DNA of 64,000 nt from Sphingobacterium chungjuense (GCF_011316935.1 NZ_WLYS01000001.1:62001-126000); one strand, 5' to 3'. Counted from the stretch's first letter, positions 36,975 through 47,222 are shown. Notes: generated from the sequence alone by a model not told the origin. A program made the numbers and translations.

Positions 36975-37145
36975 ATGTACAGCGAAGATAGCTTCATTTC
37001 ATTACCCGTATTAAACACCACCGATATACATGAGCTGTATACGCGGGGGATTAATCCTTATGGTGCTAATAGCATTTTCGACTTTAAAAAATGTTGTAAA
37101 AAGTACAAAAAAGGAAAGCGTTGTAAAAAATGTCCGGACCGGTAA
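36975..37145 (+). CDS. 56-residue Cys/Lys-rich small protein
   Basis: Starts MYSEDSFISLPVLN and ends with a basic, Cys-rich tail (FDFKKCCKKYKKGKRCKKC region) with Cys at 40, 41, 50 and 53, a CC-x8-CxxC spacing able to bind a metal. No signal peptide. The codon choice and the promoter word directly ahead support a real gene. I recall no named family; similar small proteins are likely in relatives. Neighbours are the uridine kinase and a DUF4442 gene. Confidence 0.6.
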   Translation: MYSEDSFISLPVLNTTDIHELYTRGINPYGANSIFDFKKCCKKYKKGKRCKKCPDR

Positions 37146-37180
37146 AAGAAATTTTACGCATAATGTAATGTAGAATAAGT

Positions 37181-37188
37181 TACTTTTG
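37181..37188 (+). promoter_or_regulatory. -7 element TACTTTTG placed 4 nt before the DUF4442 gene
   Basis: A TANNTTTG match ending 4 nt before ATG 37193. Confidence 0.45.
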
Positions 37189-37192
37189 CAAC

Positions 37193-37684
37193 ATGAGGGT
37201 TACACCAAATAGGTTAAAATGGGTGCTTCGCTTCTATCCACCGTTCTTCTTTCAACGGATATGGGTCAAAAGCATTCGTGAGGGATACTCTGGCGCAGAT
37301 GTAGCTGTACGCAAAAGCCTATTCAATATTAATGGTAACGGATCCATATTCGGAGGCACCATTTTTTCTTCCATAGATCCCATATATCCACTACTGATTG
37401 ACGCTTACGTCCGAAGCAAAGGTTTGACAAAAACCGTGTCATGGCTTAAATCTGCGCAGATTGAGTATAAAAAGCCGGGGTACAGAAGCCTTCATTTTTC
37501 CGTAAAGCTCGATTCTGTACAGATGCAGGATGCGCTGAATGATCTACTGCAAAACGGCAAAGTAATCAAGACTTTTTCTACAGATATTTTCGATGTGGAT
37601 GGCTTACATTGCGCTACCGTACGCAATGAAATATATATCCGCAACTTGCAATTTGATTTTAATAATACAACAACAGAAACATAA
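37193..37684 (+). CDS. DUF4442 (hotdog-fold) protein
   Basis: 163 residues with the DUF4442 pattern: RLKWVLRFYPPFFFQRIWV at the start, NINGNGSIFGGTIFSSIDPIYP (shortened: GSIFGGTIFSSIDPIYP) and the LHFSVKL strand. The fold is thioesterase-like, related to YiiD C-terminal domains; activity is unknown. It begins a run of four genes with gaps of 10 bp or less through Sco1 and cytochrome c, so it is likely co-transcribed with them. Confidence 0.8.
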   Translation: MRVTPNRLKWVLRFYPPFFFQRIWVKSIREGYSGADVAVRKSLFNINGNGSIFGGTIFSSIDPIYPLLIDAYVRSKGLTKTVSWLKSAQIEYKKPGYRSLHFSVKLDSVQMQDALNDLLQNGKVIKTFSTDIFDVDGLHCATVRNEIYIRNLQFDFNNTTTET

Positions 37685-37694
37685 AGAAAGCGTT

Positions 37695-38147
37695 ATGAAC
37701 AAAACTTTTTTATGGGCGGTATCTTTCAGCCTTACAGCTGTAATGATGACTGCTTGTCAGCACAACGAAAACAAAACGACCGAAGATAATTCTGACCCAA
37801 AAGCCTTATCGGCACAAGCGATAGAGGTCCACGACGAGATCATGCCGCAGATCAGTAAATTTGATAAAACATCTGTAAAGATTGATTCGATATTGAATGG
37901 CCTTTCTGTGTTGAAAGATCAAGATGCTGAATTAGATACGGCCGCAATTCGCACAGAACTAGTGGCTCTCAAAGGCGATATTGAATCTGCTACCGATGGC
38001 ATGATGGATTGGATGCGCAACTATAGATTAGACAGCCTTGATGTAACTTATCAGCAAAGCGAAGTAGAGCATATCCAAGCAATGCGGGCTGAATTTAAAA
38101 AAGTCAATCAACAGATTGAAGATAAAATGAAAGGCTACACGAAATAA
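37695..38147 (+). CDS. Helical lipoprotein of unknown function
   Basis: From ATG 37695, 150 residues. Lipobox MTAC gives a lipidated Cys at about 21. The rest is charged and helical, with a likely coiled coil (QQSEVEHIQAMRAEFKKVN). Such proteins are sometimes annotated as viral A-type inclusion proteins, which is uninformative. Its place just before Sco1 and cytochrome c suggests envelope or respiratory context, not more. Confidence 0.68.
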   Translation: MNKTFLWAVSFSLTAVMMTACQHNENKTTEDNSDPKALSAQAIEVHDEIMPQISKFDKTSVKIDSILNGLSVLKDQDAELDTAAIRTELVALKGDIESATDGMMDWMRNYRLDSLDVTYQQSEVEHIQAMRAEFKKVNQQIEDKMKGYTK

Positions 38148-38148
38148 T

Positions 38149-38805
38149 ATGACACTGCGAACCAACTTAGGGTATGGTTTGCTCGCGATCCTAGGCTTCG
38201 GCTTAGCGTCCTGTGATCAAGCTAAAACCACTCTTCCGATATATGGACACCGCGAACCCGTTGAACGTACGGTCGACGGCAAGACCGTGATCGATACGAT
38301 TTACCAAACCATTCCCGATTTTACTTTTATTAATCAGGATAGTACCACGCTTACGCAGGCCTTCTTTGAGGATAAGATTTATGTGGCCAACTTTTTCTTT
38401 ACCCATTGCCCCAGCATCTGTCCGACTATGCAGCGCAATATGTTGAAGGTCTATGAAGAGTACAAAGGTGATGATCGGATTGCATTTTTGTCACACAGCA
38501 TCGATTTCAAATACGATCAACCGCATATATTAAAAGCATATGCTACTAAACTGGGAGTAGACAATGATCAGTGGCAATTTGTGAATGGTAGCAAAGCCGA
38601 TATTTATGGAATGTCCGAAAAGTATTTGGTATACACAGCAGAGGACGCGAATGCCCCGGGCGGTTACGATCATCAAGGTTACCTCGTATTAATTGATAAA
38701 GATCGCCGTATAAGAGGAGCATACGATGGTACAGATGATGAGCAAGTAAGTAAATTGCAAGCTGATCTTAAAATATTATTAGAAGAACAAAACCCAAGTT
38801 CTTAA
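38149..38805 (+). CDS. Sco1/SenC/PrrC copper chaperone lipoprotein
   Basis: 218 residues. Lipobox-like GLASC (Cys22). Thioredoxin-like fold with the copper-binding CxxxC at C87 and C91 (THCPSICPTM) and the third ligand H175 in GGYDHQGYLVLID. The family delivers copper to the CuA site of cytochrome c oxidase or acts as a thiol reductant. Its stop codon shares a base with the start of the cytochrome gene (TAATG), so the two are coupled. Confidence 0.92.
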   Translation: MTLRTNLGYGLLAILGFGLASCDQAKTTLPIYGHREPVERTVDGKTVIDTIYQTIPDFTFINQDSTTLTQAFFEDKIYVANFFFTHCPSICPTMQRNMLKVYEEYKGDDRIAFLSHSIDFKYDQPHILKAYATKLGVDNDQWQFVNGSKADIYGMSEKYLVYTAEDANAPGGYDHQGYLVLIDKDRRIRGAYDGTDDEQVSKLQADLKILLEEQNPSS

Positions 38806-39245
38806 TGCGACATATCGCCACCGTACTTACACTGATGAGTGCATTGATAGTAGTGTTACAGCTGGCACATAGTTGCCAGTCTACATACGATATCAAAACG
38901 ATGCAATATGTAACCAATGGCGAAAAAGTATATCGCGCACACTGTCAAAACTGTCATGGTTCGCAAGGTGAAGGACTGGGTAAACTTTATCCGCCATTGA
39001 CAGATCCCGATTATCTCAAGGATAATCGGGATCTACTTCCAAGAATAGTCCGCTTCGGAATAAAAGACTCCATTAAAATATCTAATCAATATTTCTCTGA
39101 GGTCATGCCTGGCATACCCGATCTCACTGATGTAGATATCGCTTACGTACTCACTTACGTGACGCTGCGATTTGGCGACGCAAAAGAAAAATATAGTCTG
39201 GAAGAAGTCAAAAAATCCATTTCTTTAGGCAAAATAAATAAGTAA
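38805..39245 (+). CDS. Membrane-linked mono-heme cytochrome c
   Basis: 146 residues. N-terminal hydrophobic segment, possibly a lipoprotein (AHSC, Cys24). Heme motif CxxCH at C47, C50 and H51 (RAHCQNCHG), and a probable axial Met in EVMPGIPDLTD. It would carry electrons in the periplasm. The coupling to Sco1 fits a respiratory chain role. Confidence 0.87.
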   Translation: MRHIATVLTLMSALIVVLQLAHSCQSTYDIKTMQYVTNGEKVYRAHCQNCHGSQGEGLGKLYPPLTDPDYLKDNRDLLPRIVRFGIKDSIKISNQYFSEVMPGIPDLTDVDIAYVLTYVTLRFGDAKEKYSLEEVKKSISLGKINK

Positions 39246-39345
39246 ACCTACTTTTAACCGGCAGTAAGTGATTCTCTAGGATTCGAATCATTTCTATCGA
39301 ACAAGTATAACGAGATTTTGACAATCAACCTGTAGTTAAAATACC

Positions 39346-39353
39346 TACATTTG
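39346..39353 (+). promoter_or_regulatory. -7 element TACATTTG for the efflux operon
   Basis: A TANNTTTG match ending 10 nt before the tetR-family start; a TTTG lies 25 nt upstream, too far for the standard spacing. Confidence 0.4.
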
Positions 39354-39363
39354 AAACCATCAA

Positions 39364-39957
39364 ATGAACGTTCAATCTACAGACAAAAAAGAGGCTATTT
39401 TTCAGAGTACATTAGCTCTTTTACAAGACTACGGCTTCCACGGTACGCCGATGAGCCAAATTGCACAACAGGCAAAAATATCAGTTGGCACCATATATCA
39501 CTACTTTGATTCTAAAGAAGCTTTGATTATGGAATTGTTTGCATACTGCAAAGCCAAATTAATGGGACATATTTTCAACGGAATAATTGCAGACAAAGAT
39601 CATTACGAGCGGGACTTTAAGATAGTATGGAAGCGTTTTGTGCAATTTAATACCGATTTCCCCATTTACTTTCGATTCATGAATCAATTTTACTCTTCCC
39701 CATTTCATGAAATGGAACGTGTAAGGAAACAACAGCAATGTGGTGACGGGTCTATGAATATACAAAGCTTCCTAACCTGTGGTGTCCAGCTAAATCAGTT
39801 AAAAGATACGAGCTTACAGATACTAAATGCTGCGTTTACGGGGGTAGCCGTATCTTATGTCAAATCAATTATTTTTGGAAAAGCGACAATTGACCAAGCG
39901 CAACTAGATGAAATGGTAGAACTTGTTTGGAAATCACTTAAAAAAGAAATTTTATGA
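39364..39957 (+). CDS. TetR/AcrR-family transcriptional regulator
   Basis: 197 residues. N-terminal helix-turn-helix (about 8-54): LLQDYGFHGTPMSQIAQQAKIS and VGTIYHYFDSKEALIMELF, typical of the family; the C-terminal half is the ligand-binding region. It starts the efflux operon and its stop overlaps the TolC start by 4 bp (ATGA), so it most likely represses its own operon. Confidence 0.93.
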   Translation: MNVQSTDKKEAIFQSTLALLQDYGFHGTPMSQIAQQAKISVGTIYHYFDSKEALIMELFAYCKAKLMGHIFNGIIADKDHYERDFKIVWKRFVQFNTDFPIYFRFMNQFYSSPFHEMERVRKQQQCGDGSMNIQSFLTCGVQLNQLKDTSLQILNAAFTGVAVSYVKSIIFGKATIDQAQLDEMVELVWKSLKKEIL

Positions 39958-41282
39958 GCTGCGCATTAAAATATTTCATCTTAGCGATATGCTTCAGCGC
40001 TACATCAATCGTAGTTTATGGGCAGCAAACTACCGCTACATTATCTTCAACTCCGACATTGGAGGAACTGCTTGATTATGCCTTAGAAAATAGAATCACC
40101 ATTAGACGAGCGCACCTAGGTGTGGAAATCGGAGAGAAAGAAATCAAGTCCGCGTTATCTGGTTATTTTCCGCAAGTAATCGCCAGTGGAACAGTTAACC
40201 ACTTCTTGCAAATCCCAACGGCTATTATTGACGATCGCCTTATCCAGATGGGGCAGCAAAACACCAGTAATATTGGCGCGCAAGCAACCCAAGCTATACT
40301 CAATCCCGAGTTGATGCTTGCATCTCGATCTGCCAGTATCATTCGCGAGCGATACAAACAAACTGTAGAAGAAGAAAAGATTAGTGCTGTGGTTGATGTC
40401 AGTAAAGCTTATTTTGATATCCTTACCACCGAGGAACAAATACGAATTATTCAAGAAGATATTATTCGAATTAAGCGTCAGTACACCGATGCGCACGCGC
40501 AATATGAGGTAGGCATAGTCGACAAGACAGATTACAAACGAGCACAAATCTCTTTGAACAACTCACAGGCAGAACTCAAAAGAACGCATGAATTTAGAAA
40601 ATATAAATATGATTTTCTAAAACAGCTACTGGCATTACCCCCCTCTTACCCGCTAGATTTGTCATTAAACAAAGAAGATTTAGAGGCAAAAGTACTATTA
40701 GATACCACTGAGGTCTTAAACGAAGAACGCCGGATCGAGTACCGCCAAATAACTAACATGAAACGAGAGCAAGAGCTCAATACTCAATTTCAAAAGTGGC
40801 AGTTTTTACCTACGATTAATGCTGTAGCTAACTACCAACTGAATTATTTCAACAGTGAGTTTAGCAATTTGTATCGTAGAGGATTTCCACAGTCGTCGGT
40901 AGGTCTCAATCTATCCATCCCAGTATTTCAGGGATTCAGAAGGCAACACGAAATTCGCAAATCTCAACTGCAAGAACAGCAATTAGAATGGGATATGGCC
41001 GACATGAAAAATGTTATTGCTGCTGAACATTCTGAAGCTATTACAAATTACAGAGCCTATATGAACGAGTGGAAAGTAAGTCGGGAGAATGTGACGATCT
41101 CAAAAGAAGTTTATGATATCATAAAGCTCCAGTACGATGAAGGCATCAAAACTTACTTGGAGTTAATGACCTCCGAGACAGACTTACGCACTAGTCAGCT
41201 AAATTATTTGAACGCATTGTATCTCTTGCTTGCAAGCAAAATTGATGTAGAACGAGCACTTGGCAATATCCAAATTCAATAA
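39954..41282 (+). CDS. TolC-family outer-membrane efflux channel
   Basis: 442 residues, signal peptide at about 1-25. Coiled-coil outer-membrane efflux protein repeats: LEELLDYALENRITIRRAHLGVEIGEKEI at the start (shortened: LEELLDYALENRITI) and the equivalent second repeat YLELMTSETDLRTSQLNYL. It would form the exit duct for the MFP-RND pump encoded next. Overlap with tetR by 4 bp, 12 bp before the MFP gene. Confidence 0.92.
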   Translation: MSCALKYFILAICFSATSIVVYGQQTTATLSSTPTLEELLDYALENRITIRRAHLGVEIGEKEIKSALSGYFPQVIASGTVNHFLQIPTAIIDDRLIQMGQQNTSNIGAQATQAILNPELMLASRSASIIRERYKQTVEEEKISAVVDVSKAYFDILTTEEQIRIIQEDIIRIKRQYTDAHAQYEVGIVDKTDYKRAQISLNNSQAELKRTHEFRKYKYDFLKQLLALPPSYPLDLSLNKEDLEAKVLLDTTEVLNEERRIEYRQITNMKREQELNTQFQKWQFLPTINAVANYQLNYFNSEFSNLYRRGFPQSSVGLNLSIPVFQGFRRQHEIRKSQLQEQQLEWDMADMKNVIAAEHSEAITNYRAYMNEWKVSRENVTISKEVYDIIKLQYDEGIKTYLELMTSETDLRTSQLNYLNALYLLLASKIDVERALGNIQIQ

Positions 41283-41294
41283 CCAAATCAGAAA

Positions 41295-42401
41295 ATGAAT
41301 AAAAAGACGATATACTTTCTGCTATTAATCGGGTCAACCGTGACTTGGCAGTCTTGTGGTAGCAATAACAAAGAAGCAGCTAAAGGCGCCGCATCTGAGC
41401 GTAATGTGAATGTTCTTCCAGTAGAAGAGCAAATCGTGACGGGATATCAAGAGTATCCTGCCTTCGTCGTTCCGCTACAAGAAACGGAGCTTCTGGCAGA
41501 GGTTTCTGGATATATTACCAACATTGCAGTAAGCGATGGTGCATTCGTGACGAAGGGACAAATGCTTTATGAGATCGACCGTACTCGTTATAGTGCGGAA
41601 GTGGAGCAAGCTAAAGCAAATGTGGCCATTGCGGAGTCGGAATATGACCGTGTTCAGAAAGATCTTAAACGCTATGAGAAACTAGCAGAAAACGATGCAA
41701 TTGCTCGCCAAACGCTAGATTACGCTGCCACAGATGTGAACAATCAACGAGCCCAAGTACAAGCCGCTAAAGCAGCTTATGAAACTTCGAGTACAAACTT
41801 ACGCCGTTCCACAATCTATGCGCCATTTTCTGGAACCATAGGCATATCGCAGGTACGGCATGGTGCTTACGTGAATGCGGGTAATACGCTGCTGAATGTG
41901 ATCTCTACAAGCAGTCCGATAGCGGTTGAGTTTCAAATCAATGAAATAGATATTGATCGTATTTTGGAGTTGCAAAGAACGGGGAGCCAAGATGAAATTC
42001 ACATTCGTATGCCCGACGGCAGCATATATCCAGAGTCAGGAAAGATAGCTGTGGTTGACCGCAGCGTAGATCGTACGACCGGTACACTACGTGTGCGCGC
42101 TAGTTTTACCAATGCTGATAACCGTTTGCGCGCCGGTATGAATCTTACGATGCGTTTGGCAAACACATCGCAAGAAAAACAATTAGTCATCCCGCTACGT
42201 GCCGTATTAGAGCAATTAGGTGCAACAAGTGTCTACACTGTAAGCGACAGCAGTACTGCTGTATTTAACGGAATACAACTGGGCACCAAGTTCGATGACA
42301 AAGTAGTGGTATTGAGTGGACTTAAGGCGGGTGATCAAGTTATTGTAGACGGTGCAGAAGGTGTATCCGAAGGCGACAAACTATCGGTTGATAAGAAGTA
42401 A
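41295..42401 (+). CDS. RND efflux membrane-fusion protein (HlyD/AcrA type)
   Basis: 368 residues, lipoprotein signal with lipobox-like WQSC (Cys16 region). Barrel-sandwich half LAEVSGYITNIAVSDGAFVTKGQMLYEIDRTRY (shortened: SGYITNIAVSDGAFVTKGQ), a helical hairpin (about 100-160) and the second lipoyl half YAPFSGTIGISQVRHGAYV. Bridges the inner-membrane pump to TolC. Its RND partner, 25 bp downstream, is disrupted, so this pump may not work. Confidence 0.92.
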   Translation: MNKKTIYFLLLIGSTVTWQSCGSNNKEAAKGAASERNVNVLPVEEQIVTGYQEYPAFVVPLQETELLAEVSGYITNIAVSDGAFVTKGQMLYEIDRTRYSAEVEQAKANVAIAESEYDRVQKDLKRYEKLAENDAIARQTLDYAATDVNNQRAQVQAAKAAYETSSTNLRRSTIYAPFSGTIGISQVRHGAYVNAGNTLLNVISTSSPIAVEFQINEIDIDRILELQRTGSQDEIHIRMPDGSIYPESGKIAVVDRSVDRTTGTLRVRASFTNADNRLRAGMNLTMRLANTSQEKQLVIPLRAVLEQLGATSVYTVSDSSTAVFNGIQLGTKFDDKVVVLSGLKAGDQVIVDGAEGVSEGDKLSVDKK

Positions 42402-42426
42402 ATCAATCTCTATTTAAGAAAGAAAT

Positions 42427-45400
42427 ATGATTTCAGAAGTATTTATACGAAGACCTGTTACCGCGATGGTAATATCCATACTGATCTGTATTATCGGAGT
42501 GATCTCTATCATAACGCTACCGATTAGTCAGTATCCCAATATCGCACCACCAACAGTAAGTGTACAGGCAACATATACAGGCGCTGATGCGCAGACTGTA
42601 GAGCAAACAGTGACGACACCGATCGAAAGTCAGATCAACGGAACGCCAGGCATGCTCTACATGTCGTCAAACAGTACGTCAGATGGTTCATCTCGTATAA
42701 CAGTAACATTTGAAGTAGGTACTGATATCGACATTGCAACACTAGATGTACAGAACCGCGTGGGTATTGCAGAACCCGTATTGCCAGAAACCGTACGAAG
42801 ACTCGGAGTTATCACTAGAAAAGCCAATCCCGACGTATTGATGATGGTGCACCTGATTTCACCGAAAGGCACACGCGACCCCAAGTTTTTGGCTAACTAT
42901 GCGTACCTATACGTGCGAGAAGCTATTTTGCGGGTCAAAGGTGTGGGTGATGTGATGGCATTTGGTCAACCATTTGCTATGCGCGTTTGGCTGGATGCCA
43001 ATAAATTATCCAACTTAGGAATTACTCCAGAAGATGTGAGCGCGGCGATTCAAGAGCAGAATTCAAGAATACCGGGTGGAAGTGTCGGCGGTAAACCACA
43101 ATTGTCTTCACAAGTTTTCGAGTATTCCATCGTGACGGATAGTGATTTGAGTACAGAAGAAGATTTTGAAGACATTATCATCAAAACGAATGCGGACGGA
43201 TCGCTTGTTTTACTGAAAGATGTGGCTCGTGTTGAGCTTGGCCAATTCATGTACAACGTGACGACAAAAGTGAATGGTACTACATCTAGTGGTATGATGA
43301 TAAACCAAATGCCTGGTAGTAACGCCGTAGAAACAGCAGACGGTATATATGCCGCTTTGGAGCAATTGAAAAAATCATTTCCGAACGACGTAGATTATGT
43401 AGTGAGTTATGAAACGGTTTCCGTTGTAGACGCTTCCATTGAATCTGTTTTACATACGTTGGTAGAGGCTTTGATCTTAGTGACGGTAGTTGTGTTCTTC
43501 TTCTTACAAAGTTGGCGAGCCACATTGATCCCTGTAATTGCTATTCCTGTCTCTATCATCGGTACGTTTATCTTCTTCAATTTATTTGGATTCTCCATCA
43601 ATAACCTCACCATGCTAGCCTTCGTATTGGCTATTGGAATTGTGGTGGATGATGCCATCGTGGTGGTCGAAGCGGTGCAACATAGCAATCGGTTTGATTT
43701 TAGCCGCCGTATTCATCCCAGTAGGATTTATTCCAGGGATGTTAGGTCAATTGTATCAGCAGTTTGCCATAACTATTGCTGTATCTGTATTGTTATCAGC
43801 CTTTATCGCACTGACACTTACGCCCGCCCTTTGTTCTATTATGCTGAAGCCCTCGGCGATAAGCAAAGATGCAAAAGGACTGAATCGTTTATTTTACAAA
43901 TTCAACGTATGGTTCGAAAGTGTCACACATAAATATTCTAAGGGAGTTCAAAAATCCATTAAAGCCACTCCCCTAATACTTATTATACTGGTCTGCATAT
44001 TTGTCGGTACTGGTTTTATGTTTGCTGAAAAACCGACTGGTTTCATCCCAAAAGAAGATAATGGCTCATTCTTCATTGGTATTACGCTTCCAGAGGGTTC
44101 TGCGAATGCTCGGACAAATGTGGTTTTAGAGGAAATACAAAAGCGTATCACCGATTCTATACCCGAGATACAATATATGACGCAAATCTCGGGCATGAAT
44201 ATTTTGAATCGTGCGGCGAAGCCTAATAATGGTTCATTTTTCGTCTTTCTGAAACCTTGGAACGAGCGAACGGTCACGAATAACGATGTGTTAGAAAAAG
44301 TGATGGCCATGTTTTCTAAATACAATAAGGCTAGCGTCATGGCTGCTACACCGCCTCCTATACCAGGGTTAGGTTCGGCCGGTGGTTTTTCTATCATGAT
44401 ACAAGATGAGCGAAGTACCGACATCAAAGATTTCGAAGCGATGACGCGCAAATTTATTGCTGCTGCAAATCAGAGACCAGAGATCGCACGTGCTTATACC
44501 CTTTTCAATACAAATACGCCTAATTATAAGCTAGAAGTAAAGCGAGAGCAGGCGAAAGCAATGGGTGTAACGATCTCGAGTATCTACACTACCTTATCGG
44601 CCTACATGGGGAGTAGCTATATCAATGACTTTACACTTTACGGACGTAATTTTAGAGTGGTATCTCAAGCGGACACAACATACAGAATGCAAATCGAAGA
44701 TCTCAAAAAACTATATGTTAAGAATGAGCAAGGTTTGCCTGTACCCATCTCTACGCTAGTGTCCTACGAACTGGTTCAAGCTCCGGCGATGGTCAGCCAC
44801 TTCAATTTGTATCGCTCGATCGAAGTAATGGGTGACGCAGCAATAGGTTATAGTTCTGGACAAGCGCTCAATGCGTTGGAAGAAGTCGCACAAGAAGTAC
44901 TAACCGAAGGCTATTCGTACGGTTATGCAGGAGCTTCTTTGCAAGAGAAAGAGTCCGGATCGCAGACCATCATGGTGTTTGCCCTCTGTATAATCTTCGT
45001 GTTCCTTTTACTAGCCGCACTGTACGAAAGCTGGTCGGTACCATTCTCGATCTTACTTTCGGTACCGCTGGGAGTTTTTGGATCTATTTTGGCACTTACA
45101 CTACTGCCAAGCATCGAAAACAACATTTTTGCGCAGATCGGATTGATTACCATTATTGGTTTGGCAGCAAAAAATGCTATTCTAATTGTAGAGTTTGCTA
45201 AGGAACGTGTGGACATCGGCATGAACCTGATCGAGGCCACATTAGATGCTGTTAAGCTACGTCTACGCCCTATTGTGATGACATCCTTAGCCTTTATTCT
45301 CGGAATTATTCCATTAATGATATCTACTGGTGCCGGAGCTGTTTCTCGACAAACGATCGGCTGGACAGTTTTTGGTGGTATGGCCGCAGCTACCGTTTTG

Positions 45401-45523
45401 GCTATATTTATAGTACCCGTATTATTCGTGATAATCACACGCCTTGCATACGGTAAAAAGAAATTAGCCGAACTAGAAGCAGGTTATGACGAGGAAAAGA
45501 AAAGTAAACTAAGTGCACATTAA
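42427..45523 (+). pseudogene. HAE1/AcrB-type RND transporter, broken by internal frameshifting deletion
   Basis: All parts of an AcrB-like pump are present but in two frames. Frame one runs from ATG 42427 through TM4 (VLAIGIVVDDAIVVVEAVQ, to about 43683). Frame two continues the protein from about 43682 (IAIGLILAAVFIPVGFIPG) to the stop at 45523. Compared with AcrB-family proteins, the roughly 24 residues of the TM4-TM5 loop are missing at the junction, and the sequence shifts to the +1-relative frame, consistent with loss of about 74 nt. Read straight on, frame one ends at 43932 after about 83 unrelated residues. The catalytic DD in TM4 survives. Upstream tetR, tolC and MFP genes look intact. 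Confidence 0.85.
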
Positions 45524-45577
45524 GTGTAAAAAAGGACAGATTTAGCGCTGTTCCTTGCCTAAGTTAATATTTAAGTC

Positions 45578-45615
45578 TACCCAGCAAATCTGAAGCTTTG
45601 CTGGGTATTTTTTTA
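45578..45615. terminator. Terminator between the RND gene and the convergent barrel gene
   Basis: 11-bp arms TACCCAGCAAA (45578-45588) and TTTGCTGGGTA (45597-45607), then a run of eight T. It lies immediately before the end of the convergent gene. Confidence 0.8.
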
Positions 45616-46188
45616 CTACTTCAACATCAACCCGACAGAAATACTCAAGTGCTGATGTTGAAAGTTGCGCTGTAGATCAAACGCATTTCGATTCAACTCT
45701 TGGTAGCCGTAAGAAGCCGAAATCGTGTAATTCGCCCTGCTCATCGTTTCGTATACATACAGCAAACCGCCGCGAAACAAAAAGCCGCGATCGTAGACCG
45801 GACCTATGCGTGGTGCATACCCAGCATTTCCTAAAAGCCCAATCCAAGAGTGATCGCTGAGATAGGACACCGGTATTCGCGCATCAATAAATAAAGGCAT
45901 TAAATAGGTATCATAATCGCGACGAACTGCCGTTCGATCAGTAGCATCTGTACTTTGACACGAGCCGCGGAAGGTTTCATTGCCCACACCAAGTCCGACA
46001 AAAGCGCGCTCGTTTAGGTTTAATCCAAAGATAAAATGTGCCGCATAACCATTGAAAGTGCCATCGTACCCCGGATTGCGCACACCAAATTGCCCACCCA
46101 GCTGAAATTGCGAATAGTAGTAAGTCTGTGCTGACGCGGTCAGCACCAAAAGGCTAAACAACAGCGTCCATGAAAGTCTATTTCTCAT
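45616..46188 (-). CDS. Secreted protein, predicted small outer-membrane beta-barrel
   Basis: 190 residues, signal peptide at about 1-20 (ASAQ). The rest alternates polar and aromatic residues (YYYSQFQLGGQFGVR, AHFIFGLNLNERAFVGLGVG, LSISVGLMLK), typical of a small beta-barrel. No family name recognised. It follows holA on the minus strand after 26 bp and may be in its transcript. Confidence 0.6.
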   Translation of the reverse strand: MRNRLSWTLLFSLLVLTASAQTYYYSQFQLGGQFGVRNPGYDGTFNGYAAHFIFGLNLNERAFVGLGVGNETFRGSCQSTDATDRTAVRRDYDTYLMPLFIDARIPVSYLSDHSWIGLLGNAGYAPRIGPVYDRGFLFRGGLLYVYETMSRANYTISASYGYQELNRNAFDLQRNFQHQHLSISVGLMLK

Positions 46189-46214
46189 ATCTTGGGCATC
46201 CCATTGATTTTGGC

Positions 46215-47222
46215 TTAATGCAATATTTTATACACCAGCTCGCGCAACAGTTCACCCGGTGTGGTATTTGGCCCTACATGCATACCTTTAGACTTCAGGT
46301 CATAATCCTTCAGCACGTTGATCACATCGAAGGTCTTTCGGCGTGAGTAATGACGCGCCGCCAACTCATAATCTTTCGTAAAAAATGGATGTACGCCCAG
46401 TTCCTTGGCCGCTGCTTGCGAAGATTTGTCGGGCAGATAATGGTACTTCAATACTTTGGTAAAATAACTACCTAACGACCCAATCACAACCGGAATTGGG
46501 TTAGATTTAGGATTAGCAGCAAAGTAATCTACAATCTGAAAAGCTTTGAATACATTTTTTTTTGTCAGCGCCGTGTTCAGTTCAAACACGTTGAAGTCTT
46601 TACTAATGCCGATATTTCGTTCTATGTCCTCTGCGGTTACTTCCTTTTCCAGAGGGACATTCAGCAAGAGCTTTTCGATTTCATTGGCCACTTTCGAAAG
46701 ATCAGTACCCAAGTAATCGGCCATCAAGGCCGAAGCCTGTGGGTGTATTTTCCGTCCTACTGATTGAAACTGTTCAGCGATCCAAGGAGCTACCTTATCA
46801 TCATAGAGTTTCTTAGACTCCAGCACAACACCGGCTTTATCCAGCAGTTTATAGGTTTTCTTCCGTTTATCGACCAAGCCATACTTATGTGCCAATACCA
46901 GAATAGTAGTCGGCGTTGGGGCTTCTAAATATTTTTGGAGCAGGTCATCGTCTTTCCACTTTAAGTTTTGCGCTTCCTTGACCAGTACGAGCTGATAATC
47001 ACTCATCATCGGGTAGCGTTTCGCGACATTGATGATCGTCATAAAGTCAGTTTCCTTCCCATACAAGATGGTTTGGTCAAATCCCTTTTGCGCATCATTC
47101 AGCACGGTATCTTCCAGAGCGTCGGACACGACATCAATAAAATGCGATTCATCTCCATGCAGCAAATACACGGGACTGTACTGCTTGCGTTTTATATCTC
47201 CTAAAATTGCTTTAACATCCAC
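46215..47222 (-). CDS. holA: DNA polymerase III delta subunit (clamp-loader)
   Basis: Opens the beta clamp as part of the clamp loader. Visible are SPVYLLHGDESHFIDVVSDAL at the start (shortened: SPVYLLHGDESHFID), VLVKEAQNLK, and the C-terminal clamp-loader helices (IPVVIGSLGSYFTKVLKYH region). I choose GTG 47222 (335 residues) over TTG 47237, because a -7-like TATTTTCG on the minus strand (47227-47234) sits 4 nt before it, and the N-terminus then aligns with family members. The other start cannot be excluded. Confidence 0.88.
   Translation of the reverse strand: MDVKAILGDIKRKQYSPVYLLHGDESHFIDVVSDALEDTVLNDAQKGFDQTILYGKETDFMTIINVAKRYPMMSDYQLVLVKEAQNLKWKDDDLLQKYLEAPTPTTILVLAHKYGLVDKRKKTYKLLDKAGVVLESKKLYDDKVAPWIAEQFQSVGRKIHPQASALMADYLGTDLSKVANEIEKLLLNVPLEKEVTAEDIERNIGISKDFNVFELNTALTKKNVFKAFQIVDYFAANPKSNPIPVVIGSLGSYFTKVLKYHYLPDKSSQAAAKELGVHPFFTKDYELAARHYSRRKTFDVINVLKDYDLKSKGMHVGPNTTPGELLRELVYKILH

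Noticed and set aside
43684..43932. Continuation of the first RND frame after the junction (about 83 residues to the stop at 43932)
   Set aside because: The real protein continues in another frame; this tail shows no RND similarity and results from the frameshift.
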